6,943 nucleotides of DNA from Bacteroidia bacterium (GTDB lineage: Bacteria; Bacteroidota; Bacteroidia; Bacteroidales; UBA5342), in contig JAUIMD010000102.1 of NCBI GenBank assembly GCA_030433225.1, positions 1 through 6,943 on the forward strand, given 5' to 3'. Position numbers and translations under genes: made by a program. Shown piece after piece: positions 5,047 to 6,943 of this stretch. Positions within the stretch are counted from its first letter, which is position 1; every line of letters begins with the position of its first letter. The notes beneath the pieces were generated by a model, which was given only the letters and a program-made list of their open reading frames with translations, was not told the DNA's origin and did no database searches.

Positions 5047-6943
5047 ATGAACCGAAGCATTTTTCATGTAACAGCATGTTTTGTTGTTTTCTCTATCACG
5101 GCGCAAAACATCCAAATTAACGGTTTTATTGCAGATGCAGAAAGCGGGGAGCCATTAATTGGAGCAAGTGTATATCAACCCCAAAGCCTCAAGGGGTGCA
5201 TTTCAAACAATTTTGGCTTCTACACCTTAACGGTTGAAAAGAATGAACCGGTTTTGCTGCAAGTTTCATATGTGGGTTACCAAACGCAATTGATAGAGTT
5301 TGTTCCTAGAAAGGATACCCTTCTCCGCATTTACCTGCAACCGGGAACCATGCTCGACGAGTTTGAGGTGAAAGCCAATGCCCGCCAACGAATTGAAGAA
5401 CTCCCGGAGATGGGGAAACTGGATATCCCCATGAATCAGATAGCCATGATACCCACCATGACAGGCGAACCGGACATACTAAAAGCCTACCAGTTAATGC
5501 CCGGGGTACAGGGTGGCCAGGAAGGACACAACGGATTGTTTGTACGTGGGGGTACACCTGACCAAAACCTATTTCTGTTGGATGATGTTCCCTTGTTTAA
5601 TGTAAGCCACATTGGTGGACTATATTCTGTTTTCGATCCATCCATGGTAAAAAGTATCGATTTTTATAAGGGAGGATTTCCTGCCCGGTATGGTGGAAGA
5701 ACTTCTGCCGTTATTGATGTTCGTAATAAGGACGGCAACTTAAAGGAGTGGAAAGGAGAATTGGGTTTAAGTTTAATTCTCAGCAAGTTTTTTATAGAAG
5801 GACCGCTCAAAAAAGATAAATCATCCTTTGCCTTTTCCATACGCCGAAGCAATCTTGATTTGTACTCTTACCTATATGGAGCTGTTGCCGATAGAGAATA
5901 CACAGTTGGGTATACCTTCTACGACATCAATGCCAAATCCAATATATACCTTGGCGAAAAAGACAGACTTATCATTAACGCTTACCATGGCAGAGACAAA
6001 TATTTTTACCGCGAACCAAAAAAAACCGTACAAGACCTAACTTACCAAACCAAAGTTAATCAACGCTGGGGCAATAGCACAGGCAGTTCCCGCTGGCAGC
6101 GCGTTATGGCTAATTCGATTTTCCAAAACATTACCCTAGCTTTAACTAAATATGTGTACAACGATGAAATCAATTCCTATTCAGAAAGTAGTTTGGATAA
6201 CTCGTTTACCAACGATACCTACACCATTTTTTCGGGGGTAAACAACATCATTCTAAAGGCAGATTATGAAATTCCCTTAAAGAAAAACAGTATTAAAACC
6301 GGGCTTCAATTCAACCACCAGATTTATGTTCCTACACAAATCCAATTTTCCGAATACCAGGAAGTTGATGGGATAGCACCCATAGACGAAAACACCGATT
6401 ACCGTTCAAAATTGTTTGCAAATGAATGGTCGGCGTATGTAGAATATCTGTTTTCCTTAAAAGACTTGAACGGTAACATCGGTTTCCGCGCCAACAGTTA
6501 TACCGTAAATGGAACCAGCTACCCCTCTTTTCAGCCGCGTTTGGTACTGAACTATCGGGTAGCACCATCACTATCTATAAAAGGCTCTGCCTGTGTGATG
6601 GAACAAAGCACACACCTGCTCACCAACAGCAATACGGGTTTACCCACCGACCTCTGGATTCCGTCAACAGATAAGGTAGCACCAGAGAAGTCCAAACAAT
6701 TTGCTTTGGGTTTAGCCCATACCTCCGTCAATAATATTGAATTGAGTGTAGAAGCGTATTACAAAGAGCTTAACAACTTAATTGCCTATAAAGAAGGAGT
6801 TATTCTATTTTCTACCGGAGAAAACTGGGATGAGAAAATAGAAACCGGTGGAGAAGGATGGGTAAAAGGGCTGGAATTTTTAGTACAAAAAAAGCAGGGT
6901 AGGCTTACCGGCTGGGTTGGATATACCTTATCGCAAAACGAAC
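5047..6943 (+). CDS. TonB-dependent receptor with N-terminal carboxypeptidase-regulatory-like domain, truncated by the window edge
   Basis: The frame opens at 5047 and stays open to the last base, giving 632 visible residues; typical members are roughly 750-850, so the last barrel strands are missing. Residues 1-19 are a signal peptide (FVVFSITA, cut before QN). Residues 22-100 form a CarboxypepD_reg-like beta-sandwich (INGFIADAESGEPLIGASVY, then the VSYVGYQTQLIEF segment). Residues ~125-226 are the plug: LKAYQLMPGVQGGQEG (145-160), FVRGGTPDQNLFLLDDVPLF (165-184), then MVKSIDFYKGGFPARYGGRT (200-219) and SAVIDV. From ~235 on, alternating strands such as GELGLSLILSKFFIEGPL belong to the outer-membrane barrel. 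It should import a TonB-energised ligand across the outer membrane; the ligand is unknown. It has no SusD partner in view, and the upstream DUF4249 lipoprotein occupies that neighbour position. No Shine-Dalgarno is present before the ATG, but the signal peptide immediately follows it. Confidence 0.92.
   Translation, partial: MNRSIFHVTACFVVFSITAQNIQINGFIADAESGEPLIGASVYQPQSLKGCISNNFGFYTLTVEKNEPVLLQVSYVGYQTQLIEFVPRKDTLLRIYLQPGTMLDEFEVKANARQRIEELPEMGKLDIPMNQIAMIPTMTGEPDILKAYQLMPGVQGGQEGHNGLFVRGGTPDQNLFLLDDVPLFNVSHIGGLYSVFDPSMVKSIDFYKGGFPARYGGRTSAVIDVRNKDGNLKEWKGELGLSLILSKFFIEGPLKKDKSSFAFSIRRSNLDLYSYLYGAVADREYTVGYTFYDINAKSNIYLGEKDRLIINAYHGRDKYFYREPKKTVQDLTYQTKVNQRWGNSTGSSRWQRVMANSIFQNITLALTKYVYNDEINSYSESSLDNSFTNDTYTIFSGVNNIILKADYEIPLKKNSIKTGLQFNHQIYVPTQIQFSEYQEVDGIAPIDENTDYRSKLFANEWSAYVEYLFSLKDLNGNIGFRANSYTVNGTSYPSFQPRLVLNYRVAPSLSIKGSACVMEQSTHLLTNSNTGLPTDLWIPSTDKVAPEKSKQFALGLAHTSVNNIELSVEAYYKELNNLIAYKEGVILFSTGENWDEKIETGGEGWVKGLEFLVQKKQGRLTGWVGYTLSQNE

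Noticed and set aside
5306..6571. Short open frames in other frames within 5306-6571
   Set aside because: They are shadows of the continuous receptor frame from 5047 to the window end, which carries clear plug and barrel motifs.

Overview
The window looks like a piece of a Bacteroidota chromosome. Evidence for this is the N-terminal CarboxypepD_reg-like domain fused to a TonB-dependent receptor, a DUF4249-type lipoprotein beside it, lipoproteins whose Cys is followed by Lys-rich residues, and starts without a Shine-Dalgarno sequence. The genus cannot be told from this. All six genes lie on the + strand. The first and last run off the window edges. No RNA gene, insertion sequence, integrase or CRISPR array was seen.

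Left part (1-2753): the C-terminal end of an M1-type metallopeptidase, then a 305-residue protein of the methylenetetrahydrofolate reductase (MTHFR) fold, then a 380-residue exported protein of the serine beta-lactamase / penicillin-binding fold. The gaps are 31 and 9 bases, so the last two, and perhaps all three, could share a transcript. No pathway obviously links them. The third protein keeps its YSN and HTSG motifs but appears to have lost the catalytic Ser and Lys of its SxxK motif, so it may be a pseudoenzyme.

Middle (2754-4175): after a 118-base gap comes a second protein of the same fold, a 370-residue lipoprotein with an intact SAGK motif. It is followed by a 191-base intergenic stretch holding a perfect 9-bp inverted repeat around two shorter, mutually exclusive hairpins.

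Right part (4176-6943): a two-gene unit of a DUF4249 lipoprotein and, 13 bases later, a TonB-dependent outer-membrane receptor that is open to the window end. The two presumably work together at the outer membrane in TonB-driven uptake of an unknown substrate. This part is visibly more AT-rich than the left part.

The annotation is mostly of ordinary family members. The points worth a second look are the apparently inactive SxxK-family protein next to an active-looking relative, the MTHFR-like protein with substitutions at positions that matter in MetF, and the intergenic inverted repeat. I do not see convincing evidence of a wholly new system.
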